A stretch of 64,000 bases of DNA from Enterovibrio norvegicus FF-33 (GTDB taxonomy: Bacteria > Pseudomonadota > Gammaproteobacteria > Enterobacterales > Vibrionaceae), in NCBI RefSeq assembly GCF_000286835.2, contig NZ_AJYD02000038.1:186001-250000 (forward strand). The letters are read 5' to 3'. The notes beneath the pieces were generated by a model. It saw only the letters and a program-made list of their open reading frames with translations. It had not been told where the DNA came from and did no database searches. Shown here in pieces: positions 9,408 through 17,911 of this stretch; position 1 is the first letter of the stretch, and every line of letters starts with the position of its first letter. The translations under genes and the position numbers were made by a program.

Positions 9408-9430
9408 AAGGCCAGCAAGTTGCCGGCCTT
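9408..9430 (-). terminator. Stem-loop downstream of the capsid gene
   Basis: AAGGCC and GGCCTT flank a short loop that itself has partial pairing, just 3' of the capsid gene stop at 9436. On the minus strand there is only a short T-rich tail. It is likely a partial terminator or 3' stabiliser that sets the ratio of capsid to downstream products. Confidence 0.45.
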
Positions 9431-9435
9431 TGCCA

Positions 9436-10650
9436 TTAGCCCATTGAAATTGCGGTATCCACAGCCACCACGCCGTGATCATTCATTCGCCCGTTCTTAT
9501 CCTTAAAGCGGATTTTCTTGAGGCCATTCATCCAGGCGATCGTGACCTCATCTCGGTTACCAGAATCGGTTTTCTCCGTGTGCACGCTAAACTGGCTGCC
9601 CTTCGAGGTTGAACCCCATGCATCGGCTAAAGCTTGCGCCCCAATGAGCATGGCGCGATCGATGGACGTGCTTGCCGTCACCTGACGCACGGTGGCCTCG
9701 TTGTCATTCCCTGCCACGTTGACCGTCGAGCCTGTATTGAAACGAATGGGCATACCGAGGTATTTACGCACCAAGATGTTTTCGTGCATGACGCAATCAC
9801 CGCGGAAGACTTGATGGCTGAAATCCCCCTTGCGCTTCATCGCCGTGGCGGCCAGTTGCTGCCAATCTTTGTAAGACGAGGTCTGCTTAAAGTCATTCCA
9901 CTGACGGGGCGTGATGTTGAGGATAAAGAACGGTTCATCGCCCGCCAGCTTGTCTTCGTTAAAACGGATCGGCTGAATGGGATGGTCCATTTCATCCAAG
10001 AACAAGGACAGACTATCAACCACACTCATGCTGAAGACATCCGCCTGATCGAGCGTTTCAAACGTGGTGGCGTCCCCGCCGAAGAAATGGCGATCGTAGG
10101 TGGGTGGCAACACGTCATTGACCAACATGCCTGCGTACTCTTCGTGGGCAGACAAAGGAACAATGGTGTCATCGGCAATGAAATCCCCGCGCGCACCGGC
10201 CATATGAACGGTGGCGAGCTGGTCTTTCAGATCGTTGTAGTACGTGCCAAGAAGCGTGCGCGACGTGCTCATCAAGTTATGGGCCGTGCGTTGCTTGCTC
10301 ATCTTGCCGCCCGCATCGACTTGGTGACGACCTTGGTCAATCGACAGTTCGAACGCCGTGAAGTCCAACGATTCACCGCGCCCCGCGATACGTTGATCGC
10401 CCATGGTCGGGCGTTTAGTGAGTTTGTGGACAATCTGCATGTCCACGGTGTCGCCTTTGGTCTTTTTCAAATCGGTGACTTGCACTATTGGTGCACCCGA
10501 CGAGGTTTGCTTATTCCCCTTCATGTCTCCTTTGGCGGCTTTGGGCGCCTGCTCGGTCAGCATATTGGTGAACGAGCGATTTCGGTTGGCGGCCGTAAAA
10601 AGTGCCGCCTCCTGCAAGCGGCGTGCTTGCTCTCGCGTAATGGTTGTCAT
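9436..10650 (-). CDS. Major capsid protein, N4-gp56/DUF4043 family
   Basis: A 404-residue protein, normal length for the N4-gp56/DUF4043 type of HK97-fold capsid. Recognisable segments are KKTKGDTVDMQIVHKLTKRP near residues 62-81, AGRGESLDFTAFELSIDQGR, QRTAHNLMSTSRTLLGTYY, FFILNITPRQWNDFK and the C-terminal ATVRQVTASTSIDRAMLIGAQALADAWG. It follows the scaffold gene with a terminator between, as expected when capsid is needed in excess. The neighbouring portal is P22-like, so the head genes are mosaic. Confidence 0.85.
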   Translation of the reverse strand: MTTITREQARRLQEAALFTAANRNRSFTNMLTEQAPKAAKGDMKGNKQTSSGAPIVQVTDLKKTKGDTVDMQIVHKLTKRPTMGDQRIAGRGESLDFTAFELSIDQGRHQVDAGGKMSKQRTAHNLMSTSRTLLGTYYNDLKDQLATVHMAGARGDFIADDTIVPLSAHEEYAGMLVNDVLPPTYDRHFFGGDATTFETLDQADVFSMSVVDSLSLFLDEMDHPIQPIRFNEDKLAGDEPFFILNITPRQWNDFKQTSSYKDWQQLAATAMKRKGDFSHQVFRGDCVMHENILVRKYLGMPIRFNTGSTVNVAGNDNEATVRQVTASTSIDRAMLIGAQALADAWGSTSKGSQFSVHTEKTDSGNRDEVTIAWMNGLKKIRFKDKNGRMNDHGVVAVDTAISMG

Positions 10651-10668
10651 GCTCGGTATCCTTCACAC

Positions 10669-10697
10669 AAAAAAACCGCCACGCGGGCGGTCTCTTT
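10669..10697 (-). terminator. Hairpin terminator between scaffold and capsid genes
   Basis: CCGCC/GGGCGG stem with a 4-base loop, bordered by an A-run (T-run on the minus strand) and by TCTCTTTT on the other side, so it could work in both directions. Its place between scaffold and capsid suggests partial termination. Confidence 0.65.
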
Positions 10698-10716
10698 TGC
10701 CGTCTACACGGCAGTG

Positions 10717-11697
10717 CTAATCACTGGTTTGAGCAAGAATGTTCTCGATGTCTTCTGTCGACATCTCCGCCATCAGCGTTTGCATGGATTCTGCATCCGC
10801 ATTCAATAGCTGTTCAGCCTTTGATGGCGTGTGTTGACTGCTCGAGCCCACCTCACTCGGTGAGTTAGGCAAGACGTCTTCGTTGGCTTTTTCCGCTGCC
10901 GCCTTCGCTTTCTCTGTGATTTGCTCATCAAAGTGCGTTTTGGTCAGACGGACGGCCTCGTTGAAGCGTGCCTCTAAGGGCTGGTTAGCCCACTGCGGAT
11001 CGGCTTGTAGTTGGTCATCAAATTCAATCGCTTTGTCCCATCGTTCTCCGCCGGATTCGTGCCACGCGTTGAGCGCCTCATTGGCATGAATGGCCGCTAA
11101 CACTGCTTGGGTGTTCGTGTCGGGGTCCGGTTGAGATGACGCAGGTTCTGCGGTGTCGGTGAACTGACGCTCTATGTTGGCCACCTTGGCGACAAGCCCA
11201 CGAATGGCCATGCCAATGTCGGGATAGTCCTCTGCCAATGTCTCCAACTGTTCGTCGGTCAGTTGTAACTTCTCAGGTAAATCCTCGGGAGCCACACCCA
11301 GCTTCTCGAGTTGTCGGTCGCGTATTTGCAGAAGCCGCCCTGATTCTTCCCAGGTCGCCTCTTTTTGCTGCAACACTTCCAGCTGCTCTTTGAGTTGGGC
11401 CTTTTCTTCGCGCTCGCGCTCAAGCACGTCATAAGGAATGACATGTTCGCCGTCTTTCGCTGCGATGCCCGTTGGGGTGCCTTCGTCGATCTCTTGCTCG
11501 TTGGTGTCGTCATTTGCGGGGGCCGACTCCGCAGCAGTATCGGCATCAGATGACGCAACATCCGCGCTTAGCGCTGGCTTTTCTTCTGGCGGTGATGATT
11601 CCGACGGCAGTTCGTCAACCACCTCGGCGTCTTCGTACTTCGCCATCAGAGCGTCCAGTTCTTCGAGTGTTTCATTACCTGTGATTTCGATGTCCAC
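10717..11697 (-). CDS. Scaffolding protein
   Basis: A 326-residue highly acidic protein with a GTG start preceded by AGGAG. Residues 25-75 are disordered and rich in Ser, Glu, Asp, Ala and Pro. Residues 85-125 form a coiled coil (LEREREEKAQLKEQLEVLQQ). A helical C-terminus (SKAEQLLNADAESMQTLM, AEMSTEDIENILAQ) completes it. Composition, length and position just upstream of the capsid gene are those of P22/N4-like scaffolds that guide procapsid assembly and leave before DNA packaging. No protease motif is visible, so the scaffold is probably not self-cleaving. Confidence 0.75.
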   Translation of the reverse strand: MDIEITGNETLEELDALMAKYEDAEVVDELPSESSPPEEKPALSADVASSDADTAAESAPANDDTNEQEIDEGTPTGIAAKDGEHVIPYDVLEREREEKAQLKEQLEVLQQKEATWEESGRLLQIRDRQLEKLGVAPEDLPEKLQLTDEQLETLAEDYPDIGMAIRGLVAKVANIERQFTDTAEPASSQPDPDTNTQAVLAAIHANEALNAWHESGGERWDKAIEFDDQLQADPQWANQPLEARFNEAVRLTKTHFDEQITEKAKAAAEKANEDVLPNSPSEVGSSSQHTPSKAEQLLNADAESMQTLMAEMSTEDIENILAQTSD

Positions 11698-11812
11698 GTT
11701 TGCTTCTCCTGTGTAGACGTATCGCTGTCTGTGCGGTTAAGGGCTCTCGCTGAAAACCCTTAGCGACAGAGACTGTTCTCCAAAACATGGTGTTACTTTC
11801 GTTGCAGCCCCT

Positions 11813-11847
11813 CCAAAAAAAAGCCTCTACCAGAACATGGAGAGGCT
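11813..11847 (-). terminator. Terminator of the 11877-12668 gene
   Basis: AGCCTCT/AGAGGCT stem with a 12-base loop followed on the minus strand by a T8 run. It directly follows the AT-rich gene at 11877-12668 and gives that gene its own 3' end inside the late operon, typical of a moron. Confidence 0.7.
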
Positions 11848-11876
11848 ACTAAATCAGTAAGTTTCAAGTGATCGCA

Positions 11877-12668
11877 TTAGGCATATTTCACCCCTTTAGC
11901 CCTCAGCTTCTGTCTAGCACTTTTAATGTATTCCGTTGTAAAGATTTCCTCATCTTTCAGGTCTAGGGCTATATTCAGAATCGTTGCTAAAACATCATCA
12001 CTATAGCGAAGTGATTTCGACAAATTCCCAACTTTTCTTTGCTCAATATCCCCGAGCAGTAAAGCTACTGTGTCTTGTTTTGATGGCCTATGCTGGGAAA
12101 TGACAATATCAGAAGCCAAATCACGCCCCACAACTTCCAAGCTATCGTTTTCAAACGCAATAGTTTGAAAGAAATCTGACAACGAAGGCCAATATCGCGA
12201 ATCAAAATTGATTTTCTTTAGCTCAGGGCTCGTATAGCTTTCAAACAAATAGTTACCCTCTCCTGCATTTTCCAATAGTGATGAAATAGAGCTCTCGTAA
12301 TCGCAGAAAACTCGTCCTCTATTCATGATTTCGGTTCTGCGTTCAAGCAAGTTACTCATAATCGCGGCATACCTTGAAAGTTGCTCGTTCACACTCTCCA
12401 ACTCTCCAAAGTCATTTCTAATCTCATCACCTACAGTTTCTGACCAGAAAAAGCGCGAATCAGGGATAAGCTCCATTGCTAGTTGAATGTCGTATTCTGA
12501 AACCTGCTCAAGAGTTTCAACAAAGAAGGGCTCTAATTCACTTGCACGCTCCAACATTCGCCTTTGAATTGGAATGTGTTTAGGCAAAATTTCTTGTTCA
12601 ATATTGGACTCAATATCTGATTGGATATAATCAATACAAATTCTCTTAGCTTCTTTACGACTATACAT
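11877..12668 (-). CDS. Moron protein of unknown function inside the virion operon
   Basis: A 263-residue soluble, helical, acidic protein (MYSRKEAKRICIDYIQSDIE; ELEPFFVETLEQVSEYDI; SKSLRYSDDVLATILNIALD). No signal peptide, membrane segment or known catalytic motif is seen. It is visibly AT-richer than its neighbours, has a private AT-rich upstream region (12669-12827, with several -10-like hexamers) and its own terminator. It separates the scaffold from the spike gene, where no structural gene is needed. Such autonomous insertions are usually lysogenic-conversion or superinfection-exclusion genes. The family is not recognised. Confidence 0.65.
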   Translation of the reverse strand: MYSRKEAKRICIDYIQSDIESNIEQEILPKHIPIQRRMLERASELEPFFVETLEQVSEYDIQLAMELIPDSRFFWSETVGDEIRNDFGELESVNEQLSRYAAIMSNLLERRTEIMNRGRVFCDYESSISSLLENAGEGNYLFESYTSPELKKINFDSRYWPSLSDFFQTIAFENDSLEVVGRDLASDIVISQHRPSKQDTVALLLGDIEQRKVGNLSKSLRYSDDVLATILNIALDLKDEEIFTTEYIKSARQKLRAKGVKYA

Positions 12669-12827
12669 ACTCGGTTTAATCCTCAGTGAAAGTGCAACTG
12701 AGGCAGATCATAATTGATTGAGAGCACCTTGTAGGTATCTGAACATAAAAAATATTATTACCTTTAGATACCTCGTAGCGATAAGCCAATCCTCGGTAGT
12801 TAATACGTTTATGATTAGATAGAGTTG

Positions 12828-15455
12828 TCAGTTCAAGACAGTATTGTTTCGACAATGGGTTTCGAACCGAAAGGCAAAGCGGTAGCGCTCGTTGTTCACA
12901 CCGTTGCCGACAAAATCACTGTCTCCCGCGTTGAATAATTCAAACTGCACGCGCAATACCCAGTCATCATTGGCGTTCTGATAGCGCGCAATGCGAGGGG
13001 TTTGAATGATCAAGGAGTCAGGCAATGACTGGTCATAATCAATGCCACCTTGTGCCACTTTGGATTGGTCATCATCCACATAACTGATGGACAACGAGGG
13101 ACGAGACAGGTCCAGATTGGCAATGTCGAACCCACTGCCCGCCTCACTGATGAAGGTCGCGACCATTTTACTGCTCCCCACAGGGATGGTGTCGTTCGTC
13201 GCAACCCAATGGACCGTCCCTACATACATGTTGTCGGTCGCGTATTGGCCCGCGATGCCCAATTGGTCAGCGGACAGCGTCACGCGCCCCGCTTTGGCCA
13301 CGTCGGTGTCGTCATCTTGGCTACTGAACACCACGTTGAGCACACTGCTATCAAAGTTTTGTTTGGGTGACACCGAATAGAGATAAGGGCGAAACAACAA
13401 GGTGTCCCTCTTACTCCAGGTCGCCAAGAGATCGATAAATCCCGAGCCCCCTTTATTGAGGTTGCCCTCCGTGAGCCTGTCGTGCTCCCAGTATTGGGTG
13501 AACATCATGTTGGCAAAAGAAGGCGCCAGCACATTCACGAGGCTTCCGATCTGATCGGGCCTTGGGTGGGTGTAGTGGTTACACGATTCGGCGGCAAAAA
13601 TGTTGGAATCCGGATTGGTCGTGGCCACGGTTTGAAGCGGGTTTCGCCAACGACAAAACAGCACACGACGTGTGTCCGTCGGCGTGCTGGTCATGGTGAT
13701 TTCGTTTTGACGCGCCAAAGCCGCGAACACAATGCACCCAGCCCAACGCAAAGGGTTCCAATCGCCCAGATGCTTATCGGAACGTGTGCCGAAAATGTCA
13801 ATGTTGTGGGCGTCATAGTGGTGCTCTGCACTGCCGGTAATGAGGCGATTACTGTCCGCCCCAAAATAGAAGGCCCCACCACGGTTCCCGTAGGTGTCAA
13901 AGTTACCGAGATCATTCAAAGACGCGCTGTAGGTCCGCTTTCTATGCACGATGAAGCGTCCCTCACCATCCGGCCAGGCGTTATCATTGGAGTGCGAAGT
14001 GTTAAAGGGTTCTCGCAGATACACGCCCCACCCTTGGTTATTAATGCCCGCACACGCTTCAAAGGTATTGTGCATGTAGTCTTCGTAGCCTGCCGGCGCG
14101 TGAAAGCCATCAAGCTGGTTATAGCGACAGATGATCCCGACATGACGATTACAAAAACCATCGACCAGCATCCAGCCATTCCAGGGCATCGACTCCACTG
14201 TGATGCTTTCAAAGTGATTGGCGTGTTGTCGCGCGGCGACCGAAAACTTCCCATGGAGGAAGGGGAACATGAGCATCGTGTAGGTTTGATGGTAAACCAG
14301 GTGATAAAGGGAGACGTCAACCGTCACGGTGTCCGCAGGAAGACCGCCTGGCACCACAATGGTCGTGTTTTCATCCGTCTCGGGATCGAAAGGTTGATGG
14401 TACACACGGGTTTCGGATGCCAGCACCTGGCCATCCTCATCGCGTGCCGGCCGCGAGGTGCAATCACCATCATGGAAAGAAAATCGATGGCCGCCACCGA
14501 GCTTCGTGCCCGACATGGCGTAGCGCGCAATTTCCACCCTGTCACTGTCATAGGCACGCACATAGCGCACTAACGGAATGTCTATCGAGTCATCATCCAC
14601 AACAGGAAACTGATCGTTGTAAGACCCAACTGCCACCGTGATGTGTGTGTCACCATTGCCGGCTTGAGAAAACGCCGTCAGATCTCGGTGAACAATCGGC
14701 TCACCAAACCGATTTTGCGTAAACGTATTGGGTAAGGCTGCCGCGCGGTCACTCAACGTACTCAATGCGGTCGCTTCTGCAATCGGCGGCGTATAGCCTT
14801 CAATCACCCCATGCCCACCGGATCCCTCGGGCTTTAAACCGCCATGTATCGTGAAATACCCCACGCGAGAGCTGCTGCACTGCGTGCGAATACCGCTTTC
14901 GTTGTTGTCACCGACGATAAATAAGCAGGTCCCAAACTCCGAAATGTTTCTGAGCGCTTCGGTGTTGCCCACGTATAGCCCTTTTCTGCGAAGCATGCTG
15001 CCGAGGCCATAAAACCGTCCTACACACGGTGGTAAGTCCAGATCGCCAACAATGGGAAAGTAGCCAATCGGGAGCTCAACATTGAACGTATGAGGAAGGT
15101 CCGCATCATTGACCTTGGTGCCGTCGGGATGCCTCGTGCCCAGCGCCACCTCAATGGCACGTTGGTTAGCACGTGCGATGTCTTGCAGTATTTGGGGATT
15201 GGCTTGGCCAAACGCTTTGGCATCGATAAAGGTGCTGCCAATGCTTTGCAGCTTCGGCAATCGCTTTTCCTGGGGGATCGCTTTATACACCCCGTCTTCA
15301 TCACGATACCCAGACTGAAAGAAAGAGTCTTGGTAGGCGAGCGCGCCCATCAGCCCACCCACTTCGGCATCAACTTGCTCCACTTTTTGCGTCAGCTCGG
15401 TGACTTCTTGGGAATCACCAGGACCACTCACGGTATTGAAAAGACCTTTTCTCAT
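12828..15455 (-). CDS. Large tailspike/head-fibre protein
   Basis: I start this at the ATG at 15455 (MRKGLFNTVSGPGD), with AGAGGTGG before it. About 875 residues. The N-terminus has a short coiled coil (EVTELTQKVEQVDAEVGGL). Residues about 100-400 are beta-rich with Gly/Asn/His turns, suggesting a beta-helix or propeller. The rest has many Trp/Asn/Gly-rich strands and ends in a beta domain (VQFELFNAGDSDFVGNGVNN). It lies between portal-cluster genes and the moron, so it may be a head fibre or spike rather than a tail-tip adhesin. No carbohydrate-depolymerase catalytic set is certain. Confidence 0.6.
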   Translation of the reverse strand: MRKGLFNTVSGPGDSQEVTELTQKVEQVDAEVGGLMGALAYQDSFFQSGYRDEDGVYKAIPQEKRLPKLQSIGSTFIDAKAFGQANPQILQDIARANQRAIEVALGTRHPDGTKVNDADLPHTFNVELPIGYFPIVGDLDLPPCVGRFYGLGSMLRRKGLYVGNTEALRNISEFGTCLFIVGDNNESGIRTQCSSSRVGYFTIHGGLKPEGSGGHGVIEGYTPPIAEATALSTLSDRAAALPNTFTQNRFGEPIVHRDLTAFSQAGNGDTHITVAVGSYNDQFPVVDDDSIDIPLVRYVRAYDSDRVEIARYAMSGTKLGGGHRFSFHDGDCTSRPARDEDGQVLASETRVYHQPFDPETDENTTIVVPGGLPADTVTVDVSLYHLVYHQTYTMLMFPFLHGKFSVAARQHANHFESITVESMPWNGWMLVDGFCNRHVGIICRYNQLDGFHAPAGYEDYMHNTFEACAGINNQGWGVYLREPFNTSHSNDNAWPDGEGRFIVHRKRTYSASLNDLGNFDTYGNRGGAFYFGADSNRLITGSAEHHYDAHNIDIFGTRSDKHLGDWNPLRWAGCIVFAALARQNEITMTSTPTDTRRVLFCRWRNPLQTVATTNPDSNIFAAESCNHYTHPRPDQIGSLVNVLAPSFANMMFTQYWEHDRLTEGNLNKGGSGFIDLLATWSKRDTLLFRPYLYSVSPKQNFDSSVLNVVFSSQDDDTDVAKAGRVTLSADQLGIAGQYATDNMYVGTVHWVATNDTIPVGSSKMVATFISEAGSGFDIANLDLSRPSLSISYVDDDQSKVAQGGIDYDQSLPDSLIIQTPRIARYQNANDDWVLRVQFELFNAGDSDFVGNGVNNERYRFAFRFETHCRNNTVLN

Positions 15456-15456
15456 G

Positions 15457-15813
15457 CTACCACCTCTCAATCACGAGCTTGACGGCGTCAACGCCCGTCG
15501 GCGGATTATCCAAATCGGCCTGAACAACCAGATCATCGGCAAGTCCGATCCAATTGGGTTTGTCGTAAGTGGGCGGGTTGGTTTGACTCAGCAAGACTTC
15601 CCCATCAGGGATGGACTCTTCCACCCCTTCCAATTTGACGGAGCAAACAATGCCCCCAGTCGCGTTATTCACCACCTCGCCGTTGAGTAAGGGAATGACA
15701 AACACGCGCCCATAATTGCCATGCGCACACCGGATGGCTTTGCCCGTTTGCAAATCCGCCAGTGACACCGTGACGCGGTATTCCTGCAGTGATTCTTCAT
15801 GGCGCCTTCTCAC
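15457..15813 (-). CDS. Small virion protein, possible spike adaptor
   Basis: A 118-residue beta-rich protein starting at a GTG with GAGGTAACGG before it. It contains VSLADLQTGKAIRCAHGNYG, SVKLEGVEESIPDGEVLLSQ and a C-terminal VKLVIERW. The stop lies 2 bases before the start of the spike gene, so the two are coupled, which suggests that this small protein anchors or assembles with the spike. Not matched to a named family. Confidence 0.5.
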   Translation of the reverse strand: MRRRHEESLQEYRVTVSLADLQTGKAIRCAHGNYGRVFVIPLLNGEVVNNATGGIVCSVKLEGVEESIPDGEVLLSQTNPPTYDKPNWIGLADDLVVQADLDNPPTGVDAVKLVIERW

Positions 15814-15841
15814 ACCCGTTACCTCGCTATTGATTCGTCAG

Positions 15842-17911
15842 CTACAGCTGCAATGCGTCGATTTGTTGGGACAAGAACGCGTCGTACTGCACACGAACCT
15901 GCTTCATGTCTTCGGTCAGCTGTTGCATCTCGGCCAGTGTTTTACCGGTCTCTGCTTGCGTCTTCGCATTGTCATAATGGGACGATGACGCGTCGGATTT
16001 CAGCTTCTCCACCTTCGCTTCGAGCTCGGCCACCTTGGCGTTCATCTCGCGCATCATCAGCGCTTCTTGCTCGGCCGCTTTCTGTTGCTCTGCCTCATAC
16101 GCGGCGTGTTCTTCAGGCGTCATGTCCTCAGGATCTTTGGGCACCTTCAAGGCCCCGCGGATACGCTCAAGAAACTCTTGTTTGTTCGGGATATCAGAGA
16201 GCTCGCAGACCAAATCAAACACCGACATTTGCGCTTCGGGTGGTAAGTTCGTCGTCAACATCATCATGCGGTCAGCCAACTGCGCTTTGTACGCGGTCGT
16301 TTGTTGGATAGGCGCCAGTGAAATATGAGCACGCAGGCGGGTGACATCGTTGTTAAGCCCCTGCTCGGTTTCTTCATTCACCACCACGGTTTTGCGCTTC
16401 ATCTTGTTGTCGCGATTGATCACCACCGGCTTATTGCGTTGCCCTGACATGTCTTCAATGATGTAACCCAGCATGAGCTCACCCAGCATTTGACTCGACA
16501 ATCGATAGTTATCATTGAGCTCAGCCAAGGTGGTTGAGCCTTGCTCCACCAAGTTCGCAATGGCGACACCGGAATCGGCGGCCCCTTCTTGCCCGAGAAA
16601 CGCGGAGTAAATGCCCATCGTGTCTTGGATGAGCTTCATCGAGTCTTGCATCACCTCAAACTGCTGCGAGGCGACACTGAAATCTTGTTGAACCTGGAGG
16701 GATTCCGCGATGGTCTTCTTGTTCTTGCGCTCGGGGTTTAACTCGATGTAGCCATCAGGACGCTCGACCTCTTCCAACAATCGCTCTCGGCTCATGTTGG
16801 TCGCATCTTCGTCCGCAATCACACGTTTGGCCTGAAGTAACCAGGTCAGTTTGATACGCCGAAAGTTCACTTCATCTTGCGCCGGTATCGCCCGCGCGAT
16901 TAAGCCATACGGCTCACCACTTTTATCTTTTCGATAGCCAAAGAACGGGACGATCGGAAACATCCCATTGGGCGCTTGGCATGCACGGGATCCGAGCTTG
17001 TGTGGTCCAGCAAACCAGGTTTCGATAATCTGGCTCACTTGCCCCACCGACAGCGACGCCTTTCCCATGGCCACGGCCGTGGTATGCGCCAAGTTGTTCG
17101 GGTTGTATTCAATCACACGGCCATCACTGAGGCGGATCACCGTTTTGCGTTCGATATGGCGACGATAGATGATCTGCAGACGAATACGTTTGCGATTGGT
17201 ACTGAGGTATTCCGAGTGCGAGCGGCTCCAGCCTTGGTATTCCTCCCAGGCACTCACCAGATTAGCGTCGACACCTTCAATCATGGAGACATCGGCAAAG
17301 CCTTCCCACTCGTTCAGCGCATGGTCCAACACCTTGGCTTTGTGGGGCATCTTGGCCTTCAACGTGGCGATCTCTTCCCAACGTTGGCGCATCACCCAAT
17401 TGCAATCGGACCAATCCGGTTCAATGGAGAACCAATCCCAATAGATCTCATCTCTCGGGACATTTTTGATTTTGTACTTGTGCCCAAAAGGATCGGGATT
17501 CCGGTAGGCCTCCACAAACCCTATCCCGCATTTGGTTTGGCCCGCGTAGGCTTCAGAGCGTGCCCGATCAAGGCGCCCTAATCTGGCCGCATCCGCAAAC
17601 TCGGCGTTAATCGCTTCGGCGAGCAGCTCCATCTCTTCATCAGGATCGTCCGCCACGACCATTAAATCGGTACGCGTCTTCGCTTCCATCCCCAATACGC
17701 CGTCAATCGCTGGCGCGATGAGATTGTGCATGGTTTCAGGTTGCCCACGATCGCGAAGCACGGAGATCAAATCAGGGGCAAGTTGGTCACCGTCATAGTA
17801 AGCACAGGCTCGATTGGCATTGCTACGCCATTGAGGCTGCGCATCGATGTCAGACATGATGGCCGTCAATTGTGTGGTCTCTATGCCTTTGTCTGTCAGA
17901 GCTGCCGTCAT
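15842..17911 (-). CDS. Portal protein, P22-like
   Basis: A 689-residue protein. The N-terminal pattern ANRACAYYDGDQLAPDLI, then LRDRGQPETMHNLIAPAIDG and VLGMEAKTRTDLMV, is the P22-type portal signature. VPRDEIYWDWFSIEPDWSDC is the following conserved block. The C-terminal 130 residues are a long Glu/Lys/Ala coiled coil (EAELEKLKSDASS-type), matching the barrel region of P22 portal. It begins directly after the stop of the large terminase gene. Function: dodecameric DNA gate and packaging motor platform. Confidence 0.85.
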   Translation of the reverse strand: MTAALTDKGIETTQLTAIMSDIDAQPQWRSNANRACAYYDGDQLAPDLISVLRDRGQPETMHNLIAPAIDGVLGMEAKTRTDLMVVADDPDEEMELLAEAINAEFADAARLGRLDRARSEAYAGQTKCGIGFVEAYRNPDPFGHKYKIKNVPRDEIYWDWFSIEPDWSDCNWVMRQRWEEIATLKAKMPHKAKVLDHALNEWEGFADVSMIEGVDANLVSAWEEYQGWSRSHSEYLSTNRKRIRLQIIYRRHIERKTVIRLSDGRVIEYNPNNLAHTTAVAMGKASLSVGQVSQIIETWFAGPHKLGSRACQAPNGMFPIVPFFGYRKDKSGEPYGLIARAIPAQDEVNFRRIKLTWLLQAKRVIADEDATNMSRERLLEEVERPDGYIELNPERKNKKTIAESLQVQQDFSVASQQFEVMQDSMKLIQDTMGIYSAFLGQEGAADSGVAIANLVEQGSTTLAELNDNYRLSSQMLGELMLGYIIEDMSGQRNKPVVINRDNKMKRKTVVVNEETEQGLNNDVTRLRAHISLAPIQQTTAYKAQLADRMMMLTTNLPPEAQMSVFDLVCELSDIPNKQEFLERIRGALKVPKDPEDMTPEEHAAYEAEQQKAAEQEALMMREMNAKVAELEAKVEKLKSDASSSHYDNAKTQAETGKTLAEMQQLTEDMKQVRVQYDAFLSQQIDALQL

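Noticed and set aside
9634-10809. 391-codon plus-strand frame antisense to the capsid gene
   Set aside because: Shadow of the codon pattern of the capsid and scaffold genes; sequence rich in His/Arg/Val runs without protein-like domains. The same applies to 13482-14573.
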